Below are positions 1-6,410 of a DNA stretch of 7,368 nucleotides, piece after piece. The DNA lies in assembly GCA_013152625.1 (NCBI GenBank), contig JAADFY010000053.1:1-7368 (forward strand). Direction: 5' to 3'. The stretch comes from Alphaproteobacteria bacterium (lineage in GTDB: Bacteria > Pseudomonadota > Alphaproteobacteria > Rhizobiales > Devosiaceae). The first letter of the stretch is position 1. The number at the start of each line of letters is the position of its first letter. A program made the translations under genes and the position numbers. The notes under the pieces were generated by a model. It saw only the letters and a program-made list of their open reading frames with translations. It made no database searches and was not told the origin of the DNA.

Positions 1-288
1 CATGACGCGCTTTATCTGTTCTTGCTCAATAAATGGTATTTTGACGAACTGTATGAGCTTATTTTCGTGCGCCCCGCCAAATGGATTGGTCGGGCCTTGT
101 GGCATGGCTTTGACGACTGGCTTATCGACACGATCATCGTCGGCGGCATTGCCCGCCGGGTCCGTGATACCACCGCGTTCGTTGTTCGCCTGCAATCGGG
201 ATATCTGTATCACTATGCCTTTGCCATGTTGATCGGCGTTGCCGCCCTGATCACCTGGGCCATCGCGTCGTCGGGGGTTCTGGGATGA
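1..288 (+). CDS. nuoL: NADH-quinone oxidoreductase subunit L, C-terminal end (partial)
   Basis: This is the last 95 codons of NuoL, the most distal proton-pumping subunit of the complex I membrane arm. The reading frame is open from base 1, so the gene starts upstream of the window, and it stops at TGA 286-288. The segment FLLNKWYFDELYE is typical of the region after the antiporter core. It is followed by a long amphipathic stretch (roughly residues 43-75 of this fragment), which fits the lateral helix that lies along the membrane arm, and by a final hydrophobic helix (AFAMLIGVAALITWAI) matching the terminal transmembrane segment. The stop overlaps the nuoM start in an ATGA, indicating translational coupling. 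The antiporter-domain residues lie outside the window and cannot be checked. The identification rests on the family-like C-terminus plus the following nuoM and nuoN. Confidence 0.95.
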   Translation, partial: HDALYLFLLNKWYFDELYELIFVRPAKWIGRALWHGFDDWLIDTIIVGGIARRVRDTTAFVVRLQSGYLYHYAFAMLIGVAALITWAIASSGVLG

Positions 289-1823
289 TTATCGATAACA
301 ATATTCTCACCATTCTGACTTTTCTGCCCCTGGCCGGTGCGTTGTTCATTCTCATTGTTCCCGGCAGTGACGCGATTGCCAAAACCAATATGCGCCGCAT
401 TGCCCTGGTTACGACCCTGGCCACTTTTGCCCTGTCGCTGGTCATGTGGGGGCGGTTTGATCCGCTGGATCCGGGCTTTCAGTTTGTCCAGAATATCGAG
501 ATGATCACCCCCGGGATCGGCTATCGCATGGGGGTCGATGGCATTTCGATCCTGTTTATCGTGCTGACGGCGCTGCTTTTGCCGGCGTGCATCCTGTCGT
601 GCTGGAAATCGGTGGATGTGCGGGTCCGCGAATATATGGTCGCGTTTCTGGTGCTTGAAACCTTCATGATCGGCGTGTTCGCCACCCTCGATCTGGCGGT
701 CTTCTATATCTTCTTTGAGGGCGGCCTGATCCCCATGTTCCTCATTATCGGCGTCTGGGGTGGCAAAAAGCGCATTCAGGCCAGCTACAAATTCTTTTTC
801 TACACGTTTACCGGTTCCATTCTCCTGCTGCTGGCCATCATGGCGATGTACTGGGAGGCCGGCACCCTCGATATCGTTCAATTGCTCAAGTACGATTTTT
901 CGCCCGAAATGCAGTTCTGGCTGTGGATTGCGTTTTTTGCCTCGTTTGCGGTCAAGCTGCCCATGTGGCCGTTACACCGCTGGCTGCCCGAGGCCCATGT
1001 GGAGGCGCCCACGGCGGGCTCGGTTATTCTGGCGGCGATTTTGCTTAAAATGGGCGGCTACGGGTTCTTGCGGTTCTCCTTGCCCATGTTCCCCGATGCC
1101 TCGGCTTATTTTGCCGATTTCGTGTTTTTCTTCTCCGTTGTGGCCATTATCGCCACCTCCCTGATCGCGCTGGTTCAGGAGGACATGAAAAAACTGATCG
1201 CGTATTCCTCGGTTGCGCACATGGGATATGTGACCATGGGGATTTTTGCCGCCAACCAGCTTGGCGTGCAGGGGGCGATATTCCAGATGATCTCCCACGG
1301 GCTGGTGTCCGCAGCGCTGTTTTTGAGTGTGGGGGTGGTGTACGACCGGATGCACTCCCGCGAGATTTCAGCCTATGGCGGGCTGGTGGAGCGAATGCCA
1401 CGCTATGCGGTGGCCTTCATGATTTTTACCATGGCCAATATCGGCCTGCCGGGCACCAGTGGTTTTGTCGGCGAGTTTTTGGTCCTGATCGGCATTTTCC
1501 AGGTCAATATCTGGGTAGCAGCGGGGGCCGCCTTTGGCATTATTTTAAGTGCGGGTTATGGGTTGTGGCTCTATCGGCGCGTGATTTTCGGCGCCCTTGA
1601 AAAAGAGTCCTTGAAAGCCATTCTCGATCTGGACCGGCGCGAGGTGGCAATCCTTTTGCCGCTGGCTGCACTGATTATCTTTTTCGGGTTTTATCCCGCG
1701 CCCATCCTGGATGCCACCGCCGCTTCGGTTGCCGCGCTGGTGGAACAGTATGCCGCCGGGTCCGGGTCCGGGTCCGGGGCCGGTGCAGGGCTTGTGACCA
1801 CCATTTCCGGAAGCGGGGGCTAG
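285..1823 (+). CDS. nuoM: NADH-quinone oxidoreductase subunit M
   Basis: NuoM is one of three antiporter-like proton-translocating subunits in the membrane arm of respiratory complex I. The 512-residue product is close to the usual length (about 510 in E. coli) and is hydrophobic throughout, as expected for about 14 transmembrane helices. The proton-path residues are recognisable: Glu145 in FFEGGLIPM, Lys224 in FAVKLPMWPLH, Lys255 in LLKMGGYG, His312 in YSSVAHMGY and Glu397 in FVGEF. Their spacing matches E. coli Glu144, Lys234, Lys265, His322 and Glu407 from Lys234 onward. The ATG at 285 overlaps the nuoL stop and has a G-rich stretch just upstream. The C-terminus is unusual: about the last 20 residues form a Gly/Ser/Ala low-complexity tail encoded by a hexanucleotide repeat. 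The gene ends 4 bases before nuoN. Confidence 0.98.
   Translation: MIIDNNILTILTFLPLAGALFILIVPGSDAIAKTNMRRIALVTTLATFALSLVMWGRFDPLDPGFQFVQNIEMITPGIGYRMGVDGISILFIVLTALLLPACILSCWKSVDVRVREYMVAFLVLETFMIGVFATLDLAVFYIFFEGGLIPMFLIIGVWGGKKRIQASYKFFFYTFTGSILLLLAIMAMYWEAGTLDIVQLLKYDFSPEMQFWLWIAFFASFAVKLPMWPLHRWLPEAHVEAPTAGSVILAAILLKMGGYGFLRFSLPMFPDASAYFADFVFFFSVVAIIATSLIALVQEDMKKLIAYSSVAHMGYVTMGIFAANQLGVQGAIFQMISHGLVSAALFLSVGVVYDRMHSREISAYGGLVERMPRYAVAFMIFTMANIGLPGTSGFVGEFLVLIGIFQVNIWVAAGAAFGIILSAGYGLWLYRRVIFGALEKESLKAILDLDRREVAILLPLAALIIFFGFYPAPILDATAASVAALVEQYAAGSGSGSGAGAGLVTTISGSGG
1755..1784 (+). repeat. Hexanucleotide tandem repeat in the 3' end of nuoM
   Basis: Three exact copies of TCCGGG (1761-1778) are flanked by one imperfect copy on each side (GCCGGG before, GCCGGT after). 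The unit is six bases, so gain or loss of copies keeps the nuoM frame and only changes the length of a Gly-Ser run (residues 492-498) near the C-terminus. The array is short, so it may be either a slippage-prone site or a chance low-complexity stretch. Confidence 0.75.
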
Positions 1824-1827
1824 GGTC

Positions 1828-3285
1828 ATGGATGAACTCATGATTTCCGATGTAACAGATTTTGCCTCGCTGGCGCCGGCCTATCCTGAACTGGCCCTGG
1901 CCATTGGCGCGATTGTTTTGCTGATGATCGGCGTGTTCACAAAGTCCAATTCGGCCAACATGATCATGGGGGTTGCCATTGGCCTTCTGGCGGCGGTCAC
2001 CGTTCTGGTGATCATTCAGACCGAAAGCGGGCTGGTGTTTAACGGCGGCTTCATCCAGGACGAATTCGCCCGCTATATGAAAGTGGTCGTGCTGGTGGGC
2101 TCGGCGCTTACCCTTGTGCTTTCGGTGTCGAGCGCTGCCGAACACGCGCTAAATAAATTCGAGTATCCGGTGCTGATTCTTCTGGCCACCCTGGGCATGA
2201 TGATGATGATTTCGGCCAACGATCTCATCAGCCTTTATGTCGGCCTCGAATTGCAGGCCCTGGCCCTTTATGTGGTGGCCGCCATGAAACGAGACAGTGG
2301 CCGGGCCACCGAGGCCGGGTTGAAATATTTCGTTCTGGGCGCATTGTCCTCGGGCATGTTTTTATACGGCGCTTCGCTGGTTTACGGCTTTACGGGGCAA
2401 ACCCAGCTTGATGAAATTACCCGCATGATTTCCCTTGGCGGCTCCGGCATCGGGCTTACATTTGGTCTGGTGTTCATTCTGGCCGGTCTGGCGTTCAAGA
2501 TCTCTGCGGTTCCCTTTCACATGTGGACGCCGGATGTTTATGAGGGTGCGCCGACCCCGGTGACGGCGTTTTTTGCCGCGGCGCCGAAGGTGGCGGCCAT
2601 GGCACTGTTCGTGCGGGTGGTTTATTCCAGTTTCGAGCCCATCGCCCGGGACTGGCAGCAGATCGTCATATTCATCTCGATTGCCTCGATGGTTTTGGCG
2701 GCGTTTGCCGGGATCGGCCAGTCCAACATCAAGCGGCTGATCGCATATTCTTCCATCGGCAATGTGGGGTTTGCCCTTGTAGGGTTGAGTGCGGCCAGTG
2801 AAGTGGGGGTGCAGGGGGTTGCGGTCTATATGGCCATTTACATGGTGATGACGGTTGGCCTGTTTGCCTGTGTGCTGTCACTCAAGACCGACAACGGATA
2901 TGTCGAAGCCATTGCCGATCTGGCCGGTCTGAGCCGGGGCCGGCCATTTGTTGCCGGGATCATGGCCATCTTGCTGTTTTCCATGATCGGCCTGCCGCCC
3001 CTGGCCGGGTTTTTTGCCAAATGGCATGTGTTTATTGCCGCCATTGAGGCCCAGCTTTACGTATTGGCCGTGATCGGGGTTGTTGCCAGCGCGATCAGCG
3101 CTTTTTATTATCTCAAGATCATTCGCACCATGTATTTTGATGAACCCATACTGCAGTTTTCCGCTGCGCCGGGAGAGTTGCGTTTAGTCATGGGCGTCAC
3201 CGGATTTCTGGTCTTAAGCTATTATGTCACCGTGGGCGCGCCCCTGGCGGATATGGCCAGTGTCGCCGCGAAAAGCCTGTTTTAA
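1828..3285 (+). CDS. nuoN: NADH-quinone oxidoreductase subunit N
   Basis: NuoN is the antiporter-like subunit nearest to the quinone-binding end among L, M and N, and it usually closes the nuo operon. The 485-residue product has the typical length and an all-helical membrane profile. Expected functional residues are visible: Glu141 in VGLELQALALY, Lys224 in LAFKISAVPFH, Lys254 in AAPKVAAM (30 residues later, as for Lys217 and Lys247 in E. coli) and Lys398 in FFAKWHVF. The family signatures FHMWTPDVYEGAPTPV (230-245) and KRLIAYSSIGNVGF (302-315) are intact. The ATG at 1828 lies 4 bases after the nuoM stop with a purine-rich AGGG nearby. A second in-frame ATG at 1840 is an alternative start that would remove four residues. 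The stop at 3283-3285 is followed by one codon and then the birA start in the same frame. Confidence 0.98.
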   Translation: MDELMISDVTDFASLAPAYPELALAIGAIVLLMIGVFTKSNSANMIMGVAIGLLAAVTVLVIIQTESGLVFNGGFIQDEFARYMKVVVLVGSALTLVLSVSSAAEHALNKFEYPVLILLATLGMMMMISANDLISLYVGLELQALALYVVAAMKRDSGRATEAGLKYFVLGALSSGMFLYGASLVYGFTGQTQLDEITRMISLGGSGIGLTFGLVFILAGLAFKISAVPFHMWTPDVYEGAPTPVTAFFAAAPKVAAMALFVRVVYSSFEPIARDWQQIVIFISIASMVLAAFAGIGQSNIKRLIAYSSIGNVGFALVGLSAASEVGVQGVAVYMAIYMVMTVGLFACVLSLKTDNGYVEAIADLAGLSRGRPFVAGIMAILLFSMIGLPPLAGFFAKWHVFIAAIEAQLYVLAVIGVVASAISAFYYLKIIRTMYFDEPILQFSAAPGELRLVMGVTGFLVLSYYVTVGAPLADMASVAAKSLF

Positions 3286-3288
3286 GCG

Positions 3289-4101
3289 GTGGCGAATACC
3301 CCCTTGCGGCTCGGCAACCATGCGACCAGCGCCGGCTACCGGCTTGAGGTAAACTCACCGACAAATTCGACCAACACTGATGTGCTGGCCCGGGCGCAAG
3401 AGGGGGACAGGGGCCATTTATGGTGTGTGGCCACCGAGCAGACTTCGGGGCGGGGGCGGCATGGACGTGCCTGGCAGACCGGCCCGGGAAATCTTGCCGC
3501 TTCGGTTCTGGTTTTTACCAAAGCAACTGCCGACCGGTTGGCAACCCTTGGGTTTGTGGCCGGTGTGGCGCTGGTTCGGGCGCTGCAAAGTGGCAGGGTT
3601 TTTGGCGGGCGGCAGCCAGAATTTACCCTTAAATGGCCCAACGATGTTTTGGCCAACGGGGCCAAACTGGCCGGGATACTGCTTGAAACCCGCCAGGTTG
3701 CCGACAGCGGCCAGGCTGTTGCGGTGGGACTGGGGGTGAATATTGTCAGCGCGCCGGAGGGGGTGCCCTATCCAACGACCGCAACAGCTTTGCTGGGGGG
3801 GACCGGGGATGCGGGGGTGGTGTTAACAGCGCTCGGGGATGAATGGGCGCGGCAATATGCCCGGTGGGACGAGGGGCGGGGTCTTGAAAACGTGCTTGCG
3901 GACTGGCGCTCGTTGGCCCATGGCATGGGCGGGCCGGTGGGGGCGCAGGTCAAAGGGCAACCCGTTTCCGGAATATTTGAAGACATAGATGTTACTGGCC
4001 GGTTGCTGATCCGCGATGGTTTTGGCAAACAGACCGCAATCGGCGCCGGTGAAGTGTTTTTTGGCACGCCGGGCCAACCTGTGCACATGGAAGTTCAATG
4101 A
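3289..4101 (+). CDS. birA: Biotin--[acetyl-CoA-carboxylase] ligase, single-function type without DNA-binding domain
   Basis: This enzyme makes biotinyl-5'-AMP from biotin and ATP, then transfers biotin to the lysine of biotin carboxyl carrier proteins in the cytoplasm. The 270-residue product starts directly in the catalytic domain: STNTDVL (27-33), the biotinyl-AMP loop GRGRHGR (54-60), GNLAAS (67-72), LKWPNDV (114-120), KLAGILLE (126-133) and GLGVN (147-151). A C-terminal SH3-like segment follows (about 218-260). There is no N-terminal helix-turn-helix, so it should not act as the biotin-operon repressor that E. coli BirA is. The start is GTG at 3289, with no clear Shine-Dalgarno sequence. 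An in-frame stop lies two codons upstream, so the only other plausible start is TTG at 3304. The likely mode is re-initiation after nuoN. The gene carries a run of seven G at 3795-3801 but the frame is intact. Its stop overlaps the next gene's ATG. Confidence 0.93.
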   Translation: MANTPLRLGNHATSAGYRLEVNSPTNSTNTDVLARAQEGDRGHLWCVATEQTSGRGRHGRAWQTGPGNLAASVLVFTKATADRLATLGFVAGVALVRALQSGRVFGGRQPEFTLKWPNDVLANGAKLAGILLETRQVADSGQAVAVGLGVNIVSAPEGVPYPTTATALLGGTGDAGVVLTALGDEWARQYARWDEGRGLENVLADWRSLAHGMGGPVGAQVKGQPVSGIFEDIDVTGRLLIRDGFGKQTAIGAGEVFFGTPGQPVHMEVQ

Positions 4102-5789
4102 AAAAAGAAAAAACAGCCCAGCTCGTATTTGCCGCCCTTGGCGGGGTGGGAGAAATTGGCATGAACATGGCCCTGTACGGGTTTGGACCGGCCAATGACC
4201 GTCGATGGCTGATCGTGGATTGCGGGGTGACTTTTGCCGGCCCGCATCTGCCGGGTATCGATCTCATCATGCCCGATACGCGGTTTATCGAGGCCCATGC
4301 AGATCGTATTGCCGGACTGGTGCTGACCCATGCCCATGAAGATCATTACGGGGCGCTTCTGGACCTGTGGCCGGCGCTTGATTGCCCCGTGTTTGCCACA
4401 AGGTTTGCCAAGGCCATGGTGGATGCCAAGGCGCGGGGCAATGGGTTTTCCAGTTCGGTGCCGATCAAGGTCGTCAAGCCGGGGGAGCGTTTTGTCGCCG
4501 GACCGTTCGAGCTTGAACTGGTGCCCATGGCCCATTCAATCCCGCAAAGCTGCGGCGTGCTCATCTCCACCGAGGCCGGCCACGCGCTGCATACGGGGGA
4601 CTGGAAGATCGATGCCGACCCGGTTGGCGGCTGGGCCACCGATGAGACCCGGCTGCGCCGGATCGGCAAGCATTGTCGGCCGCTGGCCTTGATCGCCGAC
4701 AGCACCAACGCCACCCGGGACGGGGCCAGCCCTTCGGAAAGCGAGGTGGCGGCAAATCTGACCAAACTGATCAAAGACGCACCCCACCGGGTCGCGGTTA
4801 CGATTTTTGCCTCGAATGTGGGGCGGATGATTTCCATTGCCCGGGCGGCGCAGGCGGCGGGCCGGCAGGTGGTGGCTTCGGGCCGGGCAGTACATCGCAT
4901 ATCTGAAATCGCCCGGGAACAGGGGATGCTGGACGGCATCGACGAGTTTTTTGATCAGGATGCGTTTTCAAGTCTGCCGCGCAACAAAGTGTTGCTGTTG
5001 TGCACCGGCTCCCAGGGTGAAGCCAGGGCCGCCATGGCACGGATCGCCCGCAAGACCCATCCGGTAATTGAGCTAAGCCCGGGAGATCAGGTCATATTTT
5101 CCTCCCGGGCGATACCCGGCAATGAACGCGAAATCAACGATATTCATAACGCTTTGGTGGATTCCGGGGTCAAGGTGATTACCGATCGCGATGAACTGGT
5201 GCATGTTTCGGGCCACCCCCGCCGGCATGAAATGCGCCAGCTTTATGATTGGACCCGGCCCGATGTGCTGGTGCCGGTCCATGGGGAGGCGGTGCACCTG
5301 AAAGCCCATTGCGATCTGGGTGCCGAGCTTAAAATCGCTGAAATTCTGCCGGCCCGGAATGGCGATCTGGTGTCGCTGTTTCCCTCACAAGGGGTTGCGC
5401 GGGCCGAAATTCCCGCCGGGCGGTCCTATCTGGATGGCTACATATTGTGTGATCCGGCGGACAGCGGGGTGAGTGAGCGGCGCAAACTCAGCCTTGGCGG
5501 CCATGTGACCGTTTCGTTATGCGTCAATGCAAAGGGGCGTATGGAGGGGGGGCTCAAAATTTCGGTGATCGGCCTGCCGCGCATTGAAGATGATGAGGAT
5601 TTTGACCCCCATGCCACGATCCGGACAGCGGTGGCGGGGGTGATCAAGGGATTAAACCGGCGCACCCGTGGCGATGCGGAGCGGCTGGCGGAAGCCATAC
5701 GGCGGGCTGTGCGAGGGGAACTTTATGCCATATGGGGCAATAAACCGATGGTTACCATTTTCGTACATGAAGCACGGACAGGCACATGA
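4098..5789 (+). CDS. rnj: Ribonuclease J
   Basis: This is a metallo-beta-lactamase/beta-CASP ribonuclease that cuts RNA internally and degrades it 5' to 3', with roles in rRNA maturation and mRNA turnover. The 563 residues match the usual length. The beta-lactamase part has LTHAHEDHYGA (76-86, zinc motif HxHxDH), MAHSIPQS (144-151), LHTGDWKID (164-172) and DSTNAT (201-206). The beta-CASP part has TIFASNVGR (235-243), LLCTGSQGE (300-308), FSSRAIPGNE (334-343), VSGHPRRHE (370-378) and LVPVHGE (391-397). About 110 residues of the C-terminal domain follow. All metal-binding motifs appear intact. ATG 4098 overlaps the birA stop, and GGAAG at 4089-4093 gives a good ribosome binding site four bases upstream, which supports this start. 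The stop overlaps the next ATG. A seven-G run at 5546-5552 lies in the C-terminal part without breaking the frame. Confidence 0.96.
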   Translation: MKKEKTAQLVFAALGGVGEIGMNMALYGFGPANDRRWLIVDCGVTFAGPHLPGIDLIMPDTRFIEAHADRIAGLVLTHAHEDHYGALLDLWPALDCPVFATRFAKAMVDAKARGNGFSSSVPIKVVKPGERFVAGPFELELVPMAHSIPQSCGVLISTEAGHALHTGDWKIDADPVGGWATDETRLRRIGKHCRPLALIADSTNATRDGASPSESEVAANLTKLIKDAPHRVAVTIFASNVGRMISIARAAQAAGRQVVASGRAVHRISEIAREQGMLDGIDEFFDQDAFSSLPRNKVLLLCTGSQGEARAAMARIARKTHPVIELSPGDQVIFSSRAIPGNEREINDIHNALVDSGVKVITDRDELVHVSGHPRRHEMRQLYDWTRPDVLVPVHGEAVHLKAHCDLGAELKIAEILPARNGDLVSLFPSQGVARAEIPAGRSYLDGYILCDPADSGVSERRKLSLGGHVTVSLCVNAKGRMEGGLKISVIGLPRIEDDEDFDPHATIRTAVAGVIKGLNRRTRGDAERLAEAIRRAVRGELYAIWGNKPMVTIFVHEARTGT

Positions 5790-6034
5790 ACTGGGTCACC
5801 GGCACTGCGTTCTATTTCGTCATCTGGTGGGTGGTTCTGTTTATTTTCCTGCCCCTGGGTAACCCGCGGGAAGCGGCGGATCCAGCCGATACAGAACCGG
5901 GCAATGAACGCGCCGCACCGCCGCGCCCCTACCTGTTTCGAAAGGCCGTCGCCACGACCATTACTTCTTTTGCGGTTTTGGCGCTGGTGTTCTGGTTGAT
6001 TGACAGCCCCGCCCTGCAGGATCTGTGGCTTTGA
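5786..6034 (+). CDS. DUF1467 family small membrane protein
   Basis: This is an 82-residue protein of unknown function that I assign to DUF1467 from its sequence character and its place between rnj and proS, where this family usually lies in alphaproteobacteria. Two hydrophobic helices are clear: residues about 4-24, containing FVIWWVVLFIFLPLG, and about 54-72, containing ITSFAVLALVFWLI. Between them is a hydrophilic, acidic and proline-rich loop (about 26-50) ending in a basic RPYLFRKA. The positive-inside rule suggests that the RPYLFRK side is cytoplasmic, which is an inference. The ATG at 5786 overlaps the rnj stop (ATGA), so translation is probably coupled. The ribosome binding site is weak (an AGG about 6 bases upstream). 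It appears to be the last gene of the long operon. Confidence 0.88.
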   Translation: MNWVTGTAFYFVIWWVVLFIFLPLGNPREAADPADTEPGNERAAPPRPYLFRKAVATTITSFAVLALVFWLIDSPALQDLWL

Positions 6035-6084
6035 CACTTGTTCGATCGACAAGCCGGGTGCGGGCGGGAGCGGACCAAAGAAAA

Positions 6085-6104
6085 GGCAGGGCCAAAGCCC
6101 TGCC
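6085..6104 (-). terminator. Intrinsic terminator, minus-strand orientation
   Basis: A perfect 8-bp stem GGCAGGGC/GCCCTGCC encloses the loop CAAA (plus strand). Read on the minus strand, the hairpin is followed directly by TTTTCTTT, the standard layout of a Rho-independent terminator. Read on the plus strand it is followed by GTTAAAAAGG, which has no T-run. It therefore terminates minus-strand transcription best, although both neighbouring genes are on the plus strand. It could still act as a 3' stabilising hairpin for the upstream operon mRNA. Confidence 0.7.
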
Positions 6105-6210
6105 GTTAAAAAGGTCACGCGACATCTCGCTGGTCTTAATACGCAGTTGATGCGCCGCCAACGCTCCTCCCTTGACAATGCCCACGCAGGAAACGGCGAT
6201 TGGAACGCCG

Positions 6211-6245
6211 CTGTTGCTTTGACCGACTTTATCAACAGTAATTTT
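6211..6245 (+). terminator. Possible weak plus-strand terminator
   Basis: A 6-bp inverted repeat, CTGTTG (6211-6216) and CAACAG (6233-6238), with a 16-base loop, is followed by TA and then ATTTTT. This is the best plus-strand candidate to end the nuo-to-DUF1467 transcript, but the stem is short and AT-containing and the loop is long. It may equally be a protein-binding dyad or chance. Confidence 0.3.
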
Positions 6246-6299
6246 TGATGTCACCCGCATTTTTTGTTCGAATGTGACTTTTCAACCACAGCCCGGGGG

Positions 6300-6328
6300 T
6301 TGACACCTTTTGGCGATCTTTGTCGGCC
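6300..6328 (+). promoter_or_regulatory. Candidate proS promoter (-35 only)
   Basis: TTGACA at 6300-6305 is a perfect sigma-70 type -35 element about 105 bases before the proS start. No good -10 hexamer lies 16-18 bases further on (that stretch is GC-rich), so only half the promoter is visible. Alphaproteobacterial -10 elements are often degenerate, which keeps this plausible. An imperfect dyad GTCAC/GTGAC (6250-6278) lies just upstream and could be an operator. Confidence 0.25.
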
Positions 6329-6410
6329 AGCCTTGAGTTTAAGTGCCATATCGCGTTTTGTGGCCACGCCCAGTCAGGACCTTTGAGTCGCAGTCGAGAA
6401 ATCAGATCCC

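Larger units (their letters stand above)
6035..6410. other. 376-base intergenic region between DUF1467 gene and proS
   Basis: I see no convincing protein-coding gene, tRNA or other known RNA here. It holds, in order: a strong hairpin at 6085-6104 that reads as an intrinsic terminator only on the minus strand; a CTCCTCCC motif at 6164-6171 (GGGAGGAG on the other strand); a small hairpin CGGCG/CGCCG at 6194-6210; an inverted repeat CTGTTG/CAACAG followed by a T-run at 6211-6245; T-rich stretches at 6241-6265; a GTCAC/GTGAC dyad at 6250-6278; and a TTGACA at 6300-6305. The region must contain the 3' end of the upstream operon and probably the proS promoter. Open frames across it on both strands (6000-6248 plus, 5961-6260 minus) resemble no family I recognise and run through the hairpins. 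Confidence 0.7.

Noticed and set aside
213..881. Minus-strand open frame of 222 codons across the end of nuoL and the start of nuoM
   Set aside because: Its product is a His/Asp/Gln-rich string typical of antisense translation of membrane-protein codons, and the plus strand is fully explained by nuoL and nuoM.
3795..3801. Seven-G run in birA (and a similar one at 5546-5552 in rnj) as phase-variation tracts
   Set aside because: Both frames are intact, the genes are housekeeping, and runs of this length are expected in GC-rich coding sequence.
6085..6104. Hairpin as the ordinary plus-strand terminator of the nuo-rnj operon
   Set aside because: No T-run follows on the plus strand (GTTAAAAAGG), while the minus strand has a clear one. 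It may still protect the plus-strand mRNA end.
6000..6248. Plus-strand open frame of 82 codons overlapping the end of the DUF1467 gene
   Set aside because: It needs a TTG start inside the DUF1467 gene, has no ribosome binding site and runs through the strong hairpin. No family resemblance.
5961..6260. Minus-strand open frame of 99 codons in the DUF1467-proS spacer
   Set aside because: The frame runs through the minus-strand terminator and into the antisense of the DUF1467 gene, its ATG has no ribosome binding site, and I recognise no family. A transcript is possible, but this protein is unlikely.
6266..6280. Possible alphaproteobacterial LexA box (GTTC-N7-GTTC)
   Set aside because: The second half-site is absent; the bases at the required spacing are ACTT.
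6266..6288. tRNA-like 3' end: GTTCGAAT followed 12 bases later by CCA
   Set aside because: The five bases before the loop do not pair with GTGAC after it, and there is no matching acceptor, anticodon or D arm upstream.
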